DNA of 64,000 nucleotides from Poa pratensis (lineage: Eukaryota > Streptophyta > Magnoliopsida > Poales > Poaceae), in assembly GCA_947311845.1 (NCBI GenBank), contig CAMZMU010000035.1, positions 1,073,761-1,137,760 of the forward strand, read 5' to 3'. The first letter of the stretch is position 1. Every line of letters starts with the position of its first letter. The position numbers and the translations under genes were made by a program. Under the pieces are notes generated by a model. That model did not search any database and was not told the origin of the DNA. It saw nothing but the letters and a program-made list of their open reading frames with translations. Below are positions 55,230 to 64,000 of the stretch, in pieces.

Positions 55230-56349
55230 TTAGGCGATTAGCCGCACTGAGCTGCGACTTATGTTGAGTTGAACTCTGATAACTGAGCCCTTTGGCTGGG
55301 GTTGTTGATCGAGGCTGGGTCTATGCACATGCGCCATCTTGTCTTCTTTTTGTATCAAAGCGACCTCTGGGGCATTATCTTGCTGATGCGCGACTTCTCG
55401 GTGGGTATTTACCATCCGGTGGCTGCATCCTGTTGGCCGCTTCCGCGGTACCTCCAACGCGACTCGTTTTGAGCTGCGATTACCGATCTGCGACTGATAT
55501 CCATGTGAGGAGTTGGCGATACAAGCTTCTTCTGCGAGTACTGAGCCTGCGTTCTCGCATTCTAACGCTCTCTGCCTGTCTCCATATATTGTAATAACAC
55601 CGTTTGGTCCTGGTATCTTTAACTGTAGGTAGACGTAGCAGGGGCGAGCGGTAAATTTGACATAGGCTTCTCTTCCAAAGATCGCATGATATGAGCTTTT
55701 GACTGCTACAACCTCAAAGTCTAGGAGCTCTGTGCGGAAGTTCCGCTCTGTTCCAAAGCTAACTTCAAGTGTTATCTTTCCGATTGGTCGCGTAACAGCT
55801 CCTGGGATTATGCCTTGAATTTCTTTCCTGGATGGTCGCAGCCTCGTCTCGGGTATATTCATTCTTCGGAGCGTGTCTTGATATAGGATGTTTACTCTTC
55901 CTCCTCCGTCCATTAGGACCTTACTTAACTTGTATCCCGCGACTTCAGGCGTGACCACAAGAGCTGGCTGTCCTGGATCTCTTACTTCTGGGGGGTGATC
56001 GCCGCGACTCCAAATAACCGATTGCTCTGTCCAGCGACGATACCTTTCTGGCGTTGAAATCTGACCGCTCTTCCGGCTTCCATCCGTTGTTTGTACTTCC
56101 ACTGTATGAAACTGTCCTATGTTTCTTCTAGGTAAAACGTCAGGCCCTTGACGAGAGCTAGATTTATTCTTGTGCTGCATCGATCCGCTGCGAGCCGTAT
56201 CTGGCGTGTCGCCTTCTTTCCACCTCCGGTAATAATGACATTGCGCCTTTGTGTGACCCGCTGGCCTGCCATCTCTCCTGCGATGTAAGTCGCAAGGCAC
56301 GTCGAAGATCCCCTTGCAGTTATTAGGGAGTAAGGCCTTATCACTCCCT
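55230..56349 (-). pseudogene. Gypsy A aspartic protease region of gag-pro
   Basis: The frame 56486-55230 is open. It begins after gag with a His/Cys-rich stretch (CDLHRRRDGRPAGHTKAQC) resembling a degenerate zinc knuckle. A retropepsin-like domain follows with LVVTPEVAGYKLSKVLMDGG and VNILY, where the catalytic Asp is in MDGG. In related elements the motif is DGGS; here the residue after DGG is Gly, and an Arg follows where a small residue is usual. Downstream SYHAIFGREAYVKFTA matches the second conserved protease stretch. The frame ends without RT. Confidence 0.75.
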
Positions 56350-56376
56350 TGCTCCTTCATCTGGTGTGCGCGATGT

Positions 56377-57907
56377 TCAGTTTCGCGACTTGCAATTTCC
56401 CTGTTGGGTTCTGTGATAAGCCGCCTGTCCCTTATCTGTCTTTGCGTACTTGTCAGCTGTTGCCAAAAGCTGGTCGAAACTATCAATCTTGTGCTCAGCG
56501 CGACTTAATTTGTGCACCAGCGGCTCAAATCTACAGTTCTTCTCATAGCTTGTATTGCAGCTTGTACTGTTAAGTTTTTGGCGGAGCCAAGGATCTCCGC
56601 GATTCTCTTGATCCAGTCGCCGCTTGATTCGTCCTCTTTTTGAATGCATTGTCTAAGGTTTTTCATGTCTTCTGTTTGGAATCTGTGATGAACTTGTCCT
56701 TCAAGTCTTCCCATGTGCTTATTGATTTTGATGGCAGCCTTAACAGCCAATCCCTAGCTTCTCCCTGTATTGCCAAGTGGAAGTATTTCGCACGTATTTC
56801 TGAGTCACATCAGCCCCTGTCATGCTTGCCTCGTAATCTTCTATCCATAAGGCAGGGTCTTGGTCACTGCGATAGGTGGTGACTCGCTGCGACTCGTCGA
56901 AGTTCGGGGGGAAACGAGTGAGCCGTATTTCCTCTCCAAAACATGCTGGTCCTTTCAATAATGAATAGGAGTTTACTGGCGCTGAATCTTCATCTGAATC
57001 AGTTTCAATCTGGGATGGCTGAGTCGCTCCGGACGTCCGTGACTCGCCTTCTATCTTCTTTTCTTTTTCCAATGATACCTGCAAACCTGCTAGCTGGTTG
57101 ACCACTTCTTCGACGCTGCACTTTTCTCCTCCCCATGATACCTCGTTTTGCGGCTCATTGGGCGTGACTCCATACATATTTGCTTGTTGTAAAGCAGCGG
57201 TTTGCAGTAGGTCGATCGCATGGCGAGCTTCCTTATCAGCTCGTGTCTCCAACCGGTGCTATCTTTGACAATATCCCTATCGCGGCGTGCACGTTGCTCT
57301 CTGGGTCGCCGTGGAACTGTGATTTCATCTCTCCTCTGTCCATCTTGATCTGATGTTTTTGCTGCCAACGACGGAGTCGCCACTCTTCTTCTTGGAGTTT
57401 CTTGCGCTCAGATGTCGTCTTGGTTCGCCGCCTGGTGCTTTGGCTGCAGCGACGGAGTCGTCGACCTTCTTCTTGGAGTTTTTCGCGCTCAGCCGCGAGT
57501 CTTTGTGCCTCTTCACAGAGTTCCGTCCTGATAGCTTCAATCTCTTCAATCTTGAGGTCTCCTTCCTGATTTGGTAGAGATCCCCAAACAGGTCTTGACG
57601 GGACGGGGATGGGCAGTCTTGCCGTAGCTTGTTGTAGCTCCTCCAACACGCGGACCCTGACCGGCCGCAGTTCCTTCACCGATTCGCTTCCTTGAGTCGC
57701 ATCTATAGATCTGCGACTGACGGATCCGACGAAAACTTTTACTGATCCGATGGGAACAATGTATCCAAACTCGATGCGATCTGCCTCGGGTCCCCACTCT
57801 GAGTCGTCGATGAAGGGGACCCCATTGATGTCTTCAACTTGGCCGATGGCGATGTCCTTGAAGCCTGATTTCGATCCTGCGCGGAACGTGACGCTTTTGA
57901 CCGCAGG
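56377..57907 (-). pseudogene. Gypsy A gag (frameshifted)
   Basis: Gag starts shortly after the primer site. The first part (about 57905-57236) has VKSVTFRAGSKSGF, FIDDSEWGPEADRIEFGY and a long charged helix rich in EEAQRLAAEREKLQEE. The second part (57252-56740) carries RLTRFPPNFDESQRVTTYR, DPALWIEDYEASM and the gag core, which continues in other frames to about 56377. At least three frame breaks are visible. The start codon is uncertain because the first in-frame ATG lies inside the LTR-derived leader. Confidence 0.75.
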
Positions 57908-57925
57908 CCCCACGGTGGGCGCCAA
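57908..57925 (-). other. Gypsy A primer-binding site
   Basis: The minus strand reads ttggcgcccaccgtgggg beside the 5' LTR. This type of primer site is common in plant gypsy elements; I do not assign the tRNA. Confidence 0.75.
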
Positions 57926-57926
57926 C

Positions 57927-58439
57927 TGTCGTGGGTTTGTCACGTCAGGTGTCATAGATGACTTCGTAGGTGTGGGATTACGCGAGTCAAGCATCTCCGA
58001 GCTTGGGATCGCAGGAACAAAGATCAACACAGATTTACCCAGGTTCGGCCCCCTCAATGTGAGGTAAAAGACCTACTTCCTGCCTACCCTAGATTGGTAT
58101 TGATATGATAATCGAGGTGTTACAATGGAGGCGATCCGATCTGGTACTCGCCGTATGAGCTAGGGTTTAGGGCTTGATAGCTTGACCCGCTCTAAGTCCT
58201 GCGAGTCCTCTTTATATACACAGAGGCTCAGGTTACAAAAGGAAACTTCCCCATAAGGAATACGTCCACAGAGGCCTACTCGGAGACTACTTGGTCTTCA
58301 CGTCCTCCGGGATATGTCTTCTAGATCTTTCCCCTTATGGCGGTTCAATATTGGGCTTGCTCCCAAGTGGGCCTTTGTCCGTGCGAGTAAGGTAAGTCGC
58401 ACTGGGCTGCGGGTTAGTCCAGAAAGTATTTCCCCGACA
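57927..58439 (-). repeat. Gypsy A 5' LTR
   Basis: It matches 50643-51157. On the minus strand it ends ...cccacgaca, followed directly by the primer-binding site. Confidence 0.93.
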
Positions 58440-58748
58440 ACCGCCCTGGCGCGATTTTCACGGCGTGCGTGATGATGGTTCCTCGTTTCTCGCACGTAGT
58501 GGGCGGAGTGGCCCATGACGGTTCCTCTCTTATGCTGCCACGTGTACGGCCAGATACGCCATTGCACGCGAGGCCCGTTTTGCACGGTTGTGATTTGAGG
58601 GCCCATTGGTAAATAGCGCGGCGGTGAGAGAGATTTACTCACTTGCCATTTGCTTCCGCCGCCGCTTCCTTTCCATCGTCTTCCTCCTCGCGCCTTTGCC
58701 ATTGTTTTGCCTCGCCCCATCTCCACAGCTTTTTGCGCAATCTTCGCC

Positions 58749-61700
58749 ATGGACAAGGAGACAAGCGCAAAAAGGCCGCCGCCGATGCGGCTACTGCTGC
58801 CAAGGCCGCTCCGGCCACCGCATCTGCGAGCACCGCGGCTCCCCTGAGGAGGAAGACCGGCGACTGGGCGCGGTCTGACCTCTCGGTGTCCAAGGTGGAT
58901 GGATACCGGCGTGACGGGCTGCTGCCCCGGCGGATGTGCTGCCCACGCGCATCTGGCGACGAGGTAACCCCAGCGCCCAAGGAGCATGAGCGCGTCTGCT
59001 TCCACGACTTCGTGGTCAGGGGCCTCTCCTTCCCCATTCATGATTTTCTGCGTGCACTGATGTACGCATACAAGGTACAACTGCATGATTTCTCGCCCAA
59101 CGCGATCATGCATGTTGCTGTTTTTATCGTTTTGTGTGAGTGCTTTCTGGGTGTTCACCCGCATTGGGGTCTTTGGAAGAAGATCTTCAATGTGAGGAGG
59201 AATGCGGGTGCCGCTGGTGTGTACGCCGTTGGCGGACTCATCATCCAAGCCCGCAAAGAAGTCGAGTATTTCGACATCCGCCTAGTCGACTCCGCGCAGA
59301 ACTGGCGCAAGAAGTGGTTCTACTTCACCTCTCAGCAAGAGGGGCTGCCGGATTTTGTTGAGCACACGCCGTTGGTGAAGACCCGAGCGTGGTTGCACCA
59401 AACTTCTGCGGCGGAGGAGGCGGAGGCCAAACCTTTGATGGAGAAGATCGAGAAGCTGATGAAGACCACAGGCCGCGTAGTCAGCGGCCTGCACTTGATC
59501 TCGACCTTCATCAAGAGGGATGTGCAGCCGCTACGGGCGGGTGCACCCAATGTGGGAATTCCAGGCGTGCATGACCCGACACGCCTGACCACAGAGCCTC
59601 TGCCTTCGAAGAAAGCGGTGGAGGACCGGGTTCGTGCCATCACCAAGCTGACGAAGAACGACCCGTGTCCCCTCGACTGTCCGGTGGATCCCTATGACAG
59701 CGAGCACCCACTTCCTGAGGTATGCATTTTGCTTTGCTGAATTTGCTTCGTCTGTATTCATGCTGAGTCACTCGAAAAATAAGTTTGTGTGATATGTATG
59801 TAGGGCCACCCTTCCTTTGTCAGCCTACCTCCACTGCCCGAGGGTGGAGAAAATGCTGAGGTAGAAGTGCTGGATGCGGAGCTAGAGGAGGAATATCTCT
59901 GGCTTCCGCTCACACACCCGAAGAAGGCGAGGGCTCGGAGCAAGAAGAAGAAGACCAGGAGCTAGCTCGCAAGAAGCGTCGCTTGAAGAAGGTTGCTTCG
60001 ACTGCCAGCACCCTGGAATCGGAGCAACCGACTGAGCTAGACGATGATGACTCGAGCTCATCATCGCCTATTGCAAGGGATCCTGTTGCAGTGGCGCCCC
60101 TTCGCATGGCGCCTCCGGCCAGCGCTCCTGGGTTCACCAGATTGTCGACGTCCATAGCCTTGTGGATGACGACGACGATGATGACAGGTATGCTTTTGCT
60201 CACCACTCCCTTTTTTCTTGCATCGTTCTTTCTTACAATTGATGATTTTGGTTTCGTGTGACGCTATGTTCCAGCCCTATGAGGGATGATGGCCCACGGG
60301 ACGTCACTCCTCCAGTTGCACCAAAAGTGAGCCTGGCGACTGAAGAAGTGGCGCGGGTCGAGCCGCACCCGACAGCTGAGGCGAGTGCACCCCCGAATCC
60401 TCCGGAGTTCACGCCGTCCACCTCGGGCACAGCTTCGCCTCTGCCTCGTGACCACGTAAGAATATGTTTTTTGCTTGAATTTCTATCGGGTGCGCGTCAG
60501 CGCTCCCGATGGGAGTAGCCCCCGAGGCTATAGGCAACTAGCATAGTTGGCTATAGGCTCAAAGAAACATCTTCCCATTTTTGCTGTTGTGCTAAGTTTT
60601 TTGCTGGGCAGCCCTTCATCCTCCGTATGATGGAAGACGCCGCCACATACGTGCGAATGGAAGAGGAGCGCGACCAACTTCGCTTGAAGATGGAAGAGGC
60701 GGCCCGTAAGTGTTTTCTACTTGGTTTTGATCTCTTTTTTTGCATGTGAAAAAACTGATGTTTTTTGCAGGTGAGCGCAAGGCCGCACTCGACCGCGTTC
60801 GGGAACTCGAGGAGAGCTCAAGTCCCAACGCGAAGACGCAGAGCGGAAGGCACGACAGGCGAAGGAGTCTGAAGGCCTTCAGGCGGCGCGGCTGCGCGCC
60901 ATTGCGGACGTGATTGAGGGTGGGATTTTTTTTTTGCGTGCGACTGCGTAAGTCAATTTTGCTTAATTTTTGCTAACCCAATAATATTATGCTTATTAGG
61001 TACTCTTGACATGAAGCCCGCACCGAAGGCGCGGCGGACGAATCACTCGAAAGTGCCGTCGGCGCTTTTGATTTGCTGTGCGCCCAAGTCAAGGATCGCC
61101 TGAGCCAGTCGAAGGGCGCCCTCGCTGCTGTCTATCGGAGCATCTTCCCCCAAGGAGATGTTCCTTCGTCGACTGAGGAGCTAACCCAGCTTTTTGGCCC
61201 AGGATCTTCGACCTTGGCGGACTTCGTGCGCGCCCAAACGGTATGTGGCTCGGAGTCCGCATTTATGCTGATGCAGCTGCACGGGGTTGTTGCTGATTTC
61301 GAAAAGATCGTGTCTGGCTTTCCCAAGAGGGCCGAAATGCCGGCGACTCCCCTGGAAGCCATCAAAGAGCGATCAGCCCAGCTGGGGAAGGACATGATCG
61401 CCATGATGGAGAAACGAGCGGCCAACGCTGCCGAGCGTGCAGCTCGCAATGCTAGGGCTAGGTCGAGTCAGTATCTTAGGGTGTAGCTTCGAGTGCTACT
61501 TTGGTTATGCTTGTAATGAACTCGTGCTTGATGATGAATATGAAGTTATCTTTTGCGATCTTTTAATTTTTCGACTGATCTCGTGGGATTCAAGCCCCCG
61601 AGTATGTTTTGCGACTCCTTATGTAGGGAAGGCCTCTCATGCTTTTTGCCTCGTTGTTTCTGACAGCGTGGGACGGCTGCCGTGCCTGAGGCTTCTCCGT

Positions 61701-62498
61701 CCACGACTGCTCCCTCTCAACCTCCCAAACGCAGCAAGAATGACCAAAAGATCATCGACTGGATGACCAATCGAATCGCAAAGCTGGACGCGGACTTGGC
61801 GGCTGTGCGAGGCGAGCTGGAGGCGCTGAAGTCGAAGCCGTTACCGTCCTCTGAGCGGGAGGCTTTTTTGCTTGCTGAATTAGAGACTGTGAATCATCAG
61901 CTGGAGTGTAAGTTCGCCCTGTATATTTTTCGAGTTTGCATTGTGTTGCCTTGCAATTAACTTGAGATTTGCTTTTTGCAGGCGCTTGCTTCGACCAGCC
62001 CAAAGAGGAGGTTCGCGTGCGCGATCGGCTGGATGGCTATGCTAGCAGCGACCAGTACTCCACCCACCCCTTCTGGTCAGACAGGGCTAGGGTCGAGTAC
62101 TGGCAACACTCCTTGACCGTTCTTGGCACACCGCCATTGCGCTGGAGACCTGCAGGCTAGCCTTGGCTCGAGTGCATCGCTCGTTGTTCCCTTTAAACGA
62201 GCAGCCAGGGAGTCTAGCCGAATTGCTGAGAAGGTTCCGTAATGGCAAGGCGATCAAGAAGTTTGTTCGAGAGCAGCTTATTGGCGGAGCCAACGTTGCG
62301 CTCGGGTGGATCCGGTCGCACTACCCAAGATTTGACTTCCAGAAGATTGCTGCGGGGCCTCCCCCTGTGCCTGGTGGTGGCCCCGTGCCTATGCAGGAGC
62401 ACTATAGGGAGACTCGTGCAGATGCCCTTGTTATAGTGCATAAGATTTTGAAGGAAGAAAAGAATTGGGTAGAGCCGAAGGAGGAACCAGCCGAATAG
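58749..62498 (+). pseudogene. Antisense gene of gypsy B, putative gypsy-type Transposase_28 family (multi-exon)
   Basis: An ATG at 58749 (MDKETSAKR) lies in a different frame from the long ORF that continues to 59719, so either a frame break is near 58765 or the start is elsewhere. Exon 1 has HERVCFHDFVVRGLSFPIHD and FSPNAIMHVAVFIVLCECFL, the Transposase_28 (PF04195) pattern, then VRAITKLTKNDPCPLD. Introns with GT..AG borders include 59720-59803, 60188-60274 and 60456-60611. Acidic and Ser-rich exons follow, then helical ones (about 60630-60700, 61073-61450, 61740-61905), ending WVEPKEEPAE at 62498. The promoter must lie in gypsy B DNA that gypsy A now interrupts upstream. Confidence 0.7.
60482..60526. 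repeat. 45-bp repeat shared with 50301-50345
   Basis: The two copies differ at one base and both contain the palindrome ctcccgatgggag followed by tagcccccgag. One lies near the gypsy B 3' LTR and the other inside an intron (60456-60611) of its antisense gene. Confidence 0.85.
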
Positions 62499-62563
62499 AC
62501 TAGCTCTTTTTGTAATGTGGAACTTGTATAGTTTATGTAAAGTTTTGTTGTTTGTACAGAGGG

Positions 62564-62800
62564 CGAGCCCCCGAGCATTTGAGTGAACGAAATTTGTTTT
62601 GCTGCGTAATTTGAGCAACTCAGCCCCCGAGCCGTCGAGTGCGCTGAGGTATTTTGTTTTGCAAGATTAGCATACGACCCAGCCCCCGAGCCTTCGAGTG
62701 CTGGTAGCTGAGTGCTGTAATTTTAGCGACCTAGCCCCCGAGTCTTCGAGCGTAGCTAAGATGTACTGCGTTTTATCATATGATGCAGCCCCCGAGTGTT
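62564..62800. repeat. Degenerate tandem repeat of agcccccgag units
   Basis: Five copies of agcccccgag (near 62566, 62621, 62681, 62734 and 62788) recur every 53-60 bp, each followed by a ttcgagtg-like stretch. On the minus strand each is a purine tract like the one beside the gypsy B LTR. They lie just after the antisense gene and downstream of integrase. Confidence 0.85.
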
Positions 62801-63001
62801 CGGGTGTGACTAAGTATTTGCGAATGTGCTTATGCAAAGAAATAAATGAGAGGAACATTGATTTTATTCCACTTTTTGTAAGCTGCAGGCCGCCTCATTA
62901 AAAACCTTCCAGCCCCCTTAGGTACCCTGGTAAGGAAAAGAGCGCGTCTGAAACCTGCAGCTATCCGACATATGGCCTATTACATTTGATGACTGAACAG
63001 T
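62801..63001. other. Spacer between tandem repeat and integrase
   Basis: About 200 bp with no supported gene. A further agcccccttagg tract lies near 62910. Confidence 0.5.
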
Positions 63002-64000
63002 CTAAGCATAGAAACGGCGCAGCTGCGCAACGTTCCAAGGGTTGTGAGAGGGTTCTCCCGTCTTCGCGTGCTTCAGTCGATAAGCTCCACCGTCGATGAC
63101 CTCCGTGACGATGAAGGGTCCCTCCCATGGAGAGGCGAGCTTGTGCACCTTCTTCTGCTTCAGGCGAAGGACCAGATCACCCACCATGAAGGATCGAGTG
63201 CGCAGTCGGCGGCTATGATAGTTACGGAGGCTCTGCTGGTAAACAGCTGTACGGGCAAGGGCGATGTCGCGGGCCTCGTCCAATGTGTCGACGCCGTCTT
63301 CGAGTGCTTCTTCCGCGTCGTCCTCGTCGTATGCGTGACCTTGGTGCGTCGAATCGAATGTCAAACGGCAAGACTGCCTCTGCTCCGTACACCATGAAGA
63401 AGGGCGTGTACTGTGTCGACCTATTTGGAGTTGTGCGGAGGCTCCATAGGACAGATGGCAGCTCTTCAACCCATGCACCTGCTGCTCGTTTGAGTGGGAC
63501 CAAGAGTCGCTTCTTGAGTCCACTGCATACGAGTCCGTTTGCCTTTTCCACCTGACCGTTCGACTGCGGGTGCGCCACCGATGCGTAGTTGAGCTTGATC
63601 CCTTGGTCCTTGCAGAAGTCCTTGAACTCTTCTGCCGTGAAGTTGGTGCCGTTGTCCGTGATGATGCTATGAGGGACGCCAAAGCGGTATATGATGGACT
63701 TGATAAAATTGACCGCGGTGGAGGCAGTCGAACTTGTGATGGGGACCGCTTCGATCCACTTGGTGAATTTGTCGACTGCTACCAGGAGGTGAGTGTGTCC
63801 GCCCCGAGAGGATTTCTTGAGTGGCCCGACCATGTCGAGTCCCCATTGGGCGAAAGGCCACGCCAACGGGATTGTCTTCAGCTCTGACGCAGGTGCGTGC
63901 GGCTTAGTCGCAAATTTCTGACAGCCGACGCACTTTCTGACGATGTCCTCCGCGTCCCTGAGCGCAGTGGGCCAGTAGAACCCCGCTCGAAAGGCTTTTG
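63002..64000 (-). pseudogene. Gypsy B integrase (3' part of pol, runs off the window)
   Basis: Integrase inserts the new DNA copy. From the window edge leftward, the zinc-binding end has FRAGFYWPTALRDAEDIVRK and CVGCQKFA. The core follows with WGLDMVGPLKKSSRGGHTHL, VDKFTKWIEAVP, HSIITDNGTNFTAEEF and HPQSNGQVEKANGLV, which hold the three catalytic acidic residues. A frameshift near 63330 (after PFDIRFDAPR) separates the core from the C-terminal part, with RTRSFMVGDLVLRLKQKKVH and LASPWEGPFIVTEVIDGGAY, ending NVAQLRRFYA at 63002. The rest of pol lies to the right. Confidence 0.9.

Larger units (their letters stand above)
50643..58439 (-). mobile_element. Gypsy A, non-autonomous TAT-like retrotransposon nested in gypsy B
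   Basis: LTRs of 515 and 513 bp (50643-51157, 57927-58439) flank the element, with target duplication accgc at 50638-50642 and 58440-58444. On the minus strand a primer site with ggcgcccaccgtgggg follows the 5' LTR, then gag and an aspartic protease. RT, RNase H and integrase are absent. A plus-strand multi-exon gene lies between protease and 3' LTR, as in gypsy B. The element therefore keeps gag-protease and the antisense gene but depends on another element for RT and integrase. Confidence 0.93.
49205..64000 (-). mobile_element. Gypsy B, LTR retrotransposon with antisense gene (right side outside window)
   Basis: On the minus strand the element ends with a 3' LTR (49205-49679) preceded by a purine tract ctcgggggctac. 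Integrase lies at 63002-64000 on the minus strand, running off the window, and integrase last in pol is the gypsy order. Between integrase and 3' LTR a plus-strand multi-exon gene (58749-62498) reads antisense to pol. An extra antisense ORF between pol and 3' LTR is a known trait of TAT-lineage gypsy elements such as Grande. Gypsy A is inserted at 50643-58439. Confidence 0.88.

Noticed and set aside
1..64000. Host genes, tRNA or rRNA genes
   Set aside because: Every sizeable coding region could be assigned to a transposable element, and I saw no tRNA or rRNA sequence apart from tRNA-complementary primer sites.

Overview
The window is repeat-dense plant nuclear DNA, most likely from a Triticeae grass (wheat, barley, rye, Aegilops or a relative). 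The signs are an Angela/BARE-like copia element whose LTR starts tgtaggaaatatgccc, long-LTR gypsy elements, CACTA elements with cactagtaga termini and accgg subterminal palindromes, and a plant LINE. I see no ordinary host gene; nearly every base belongs to a transposable element. Elements are named here by class only.

Layout. (1) 1-10527: a copia element in tandem array (partial internal region, LTR, full internal region, LTR), both internal copies carrying the same frameshifts. (2) 10528-13380: a short possible LINE tail, GC-rich unassigned DNA and a gag-only LINE-like element with two zinc knuckles (ORF 11516-12646). (3) 13381-49204: a LINE (ORF1, then endonuclease-RT ORF2) split by CACTA-1 (17521-48596, 3-bp target duplication atg). 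CACTA-1 is itself split by gypsy C (17825-28938, duplication ctgtt; 4.4-kb LTRs, gag only) and by a related element, CACTA-2 (29968-40365), which sits inside an exon of CACTA-1's second gene. (4) 49205-64000: gypsy B (minus strand, runs off the right edge) inserted in the same LINE, with gypsy A (50643-58439, duplication accgc) inside it. Both carry a multi-exon gene antisense to gag-pol.

The two CACTA elements are the most informative part. Each encodes a TNP2-type transposase, a small protein with a coiled coil and a C-terminal membrane segment, and a spliced second gene ending in a Ulp1/C48-like cysteine protease. Each also has a non-coding module between transposase and second gene: repeated promoter-like DNA, a TATA box, and a roughly 90-bp hairpin that keeps its pairing through compensatory changes. 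The module has the same absolute orientation in both elements although their transposases point in opposite directions, and in CACTA-2 its upstream DNA is duplicated as a long inverted repeat. This looks like a transposon-borne small-RNA locus, comparable in concept to rice miR820, which lies in CACTA elements.

Relative ages can be read from nesting and decay: the LINE and CACTA-1 are oldest (CACTA-1 transposase has nonsense, frameshift and deletion lesions), then CACTA-2 (one transposase frameshift), then the gypsy and copia insertions, whose paired LTRs are nearly identical.
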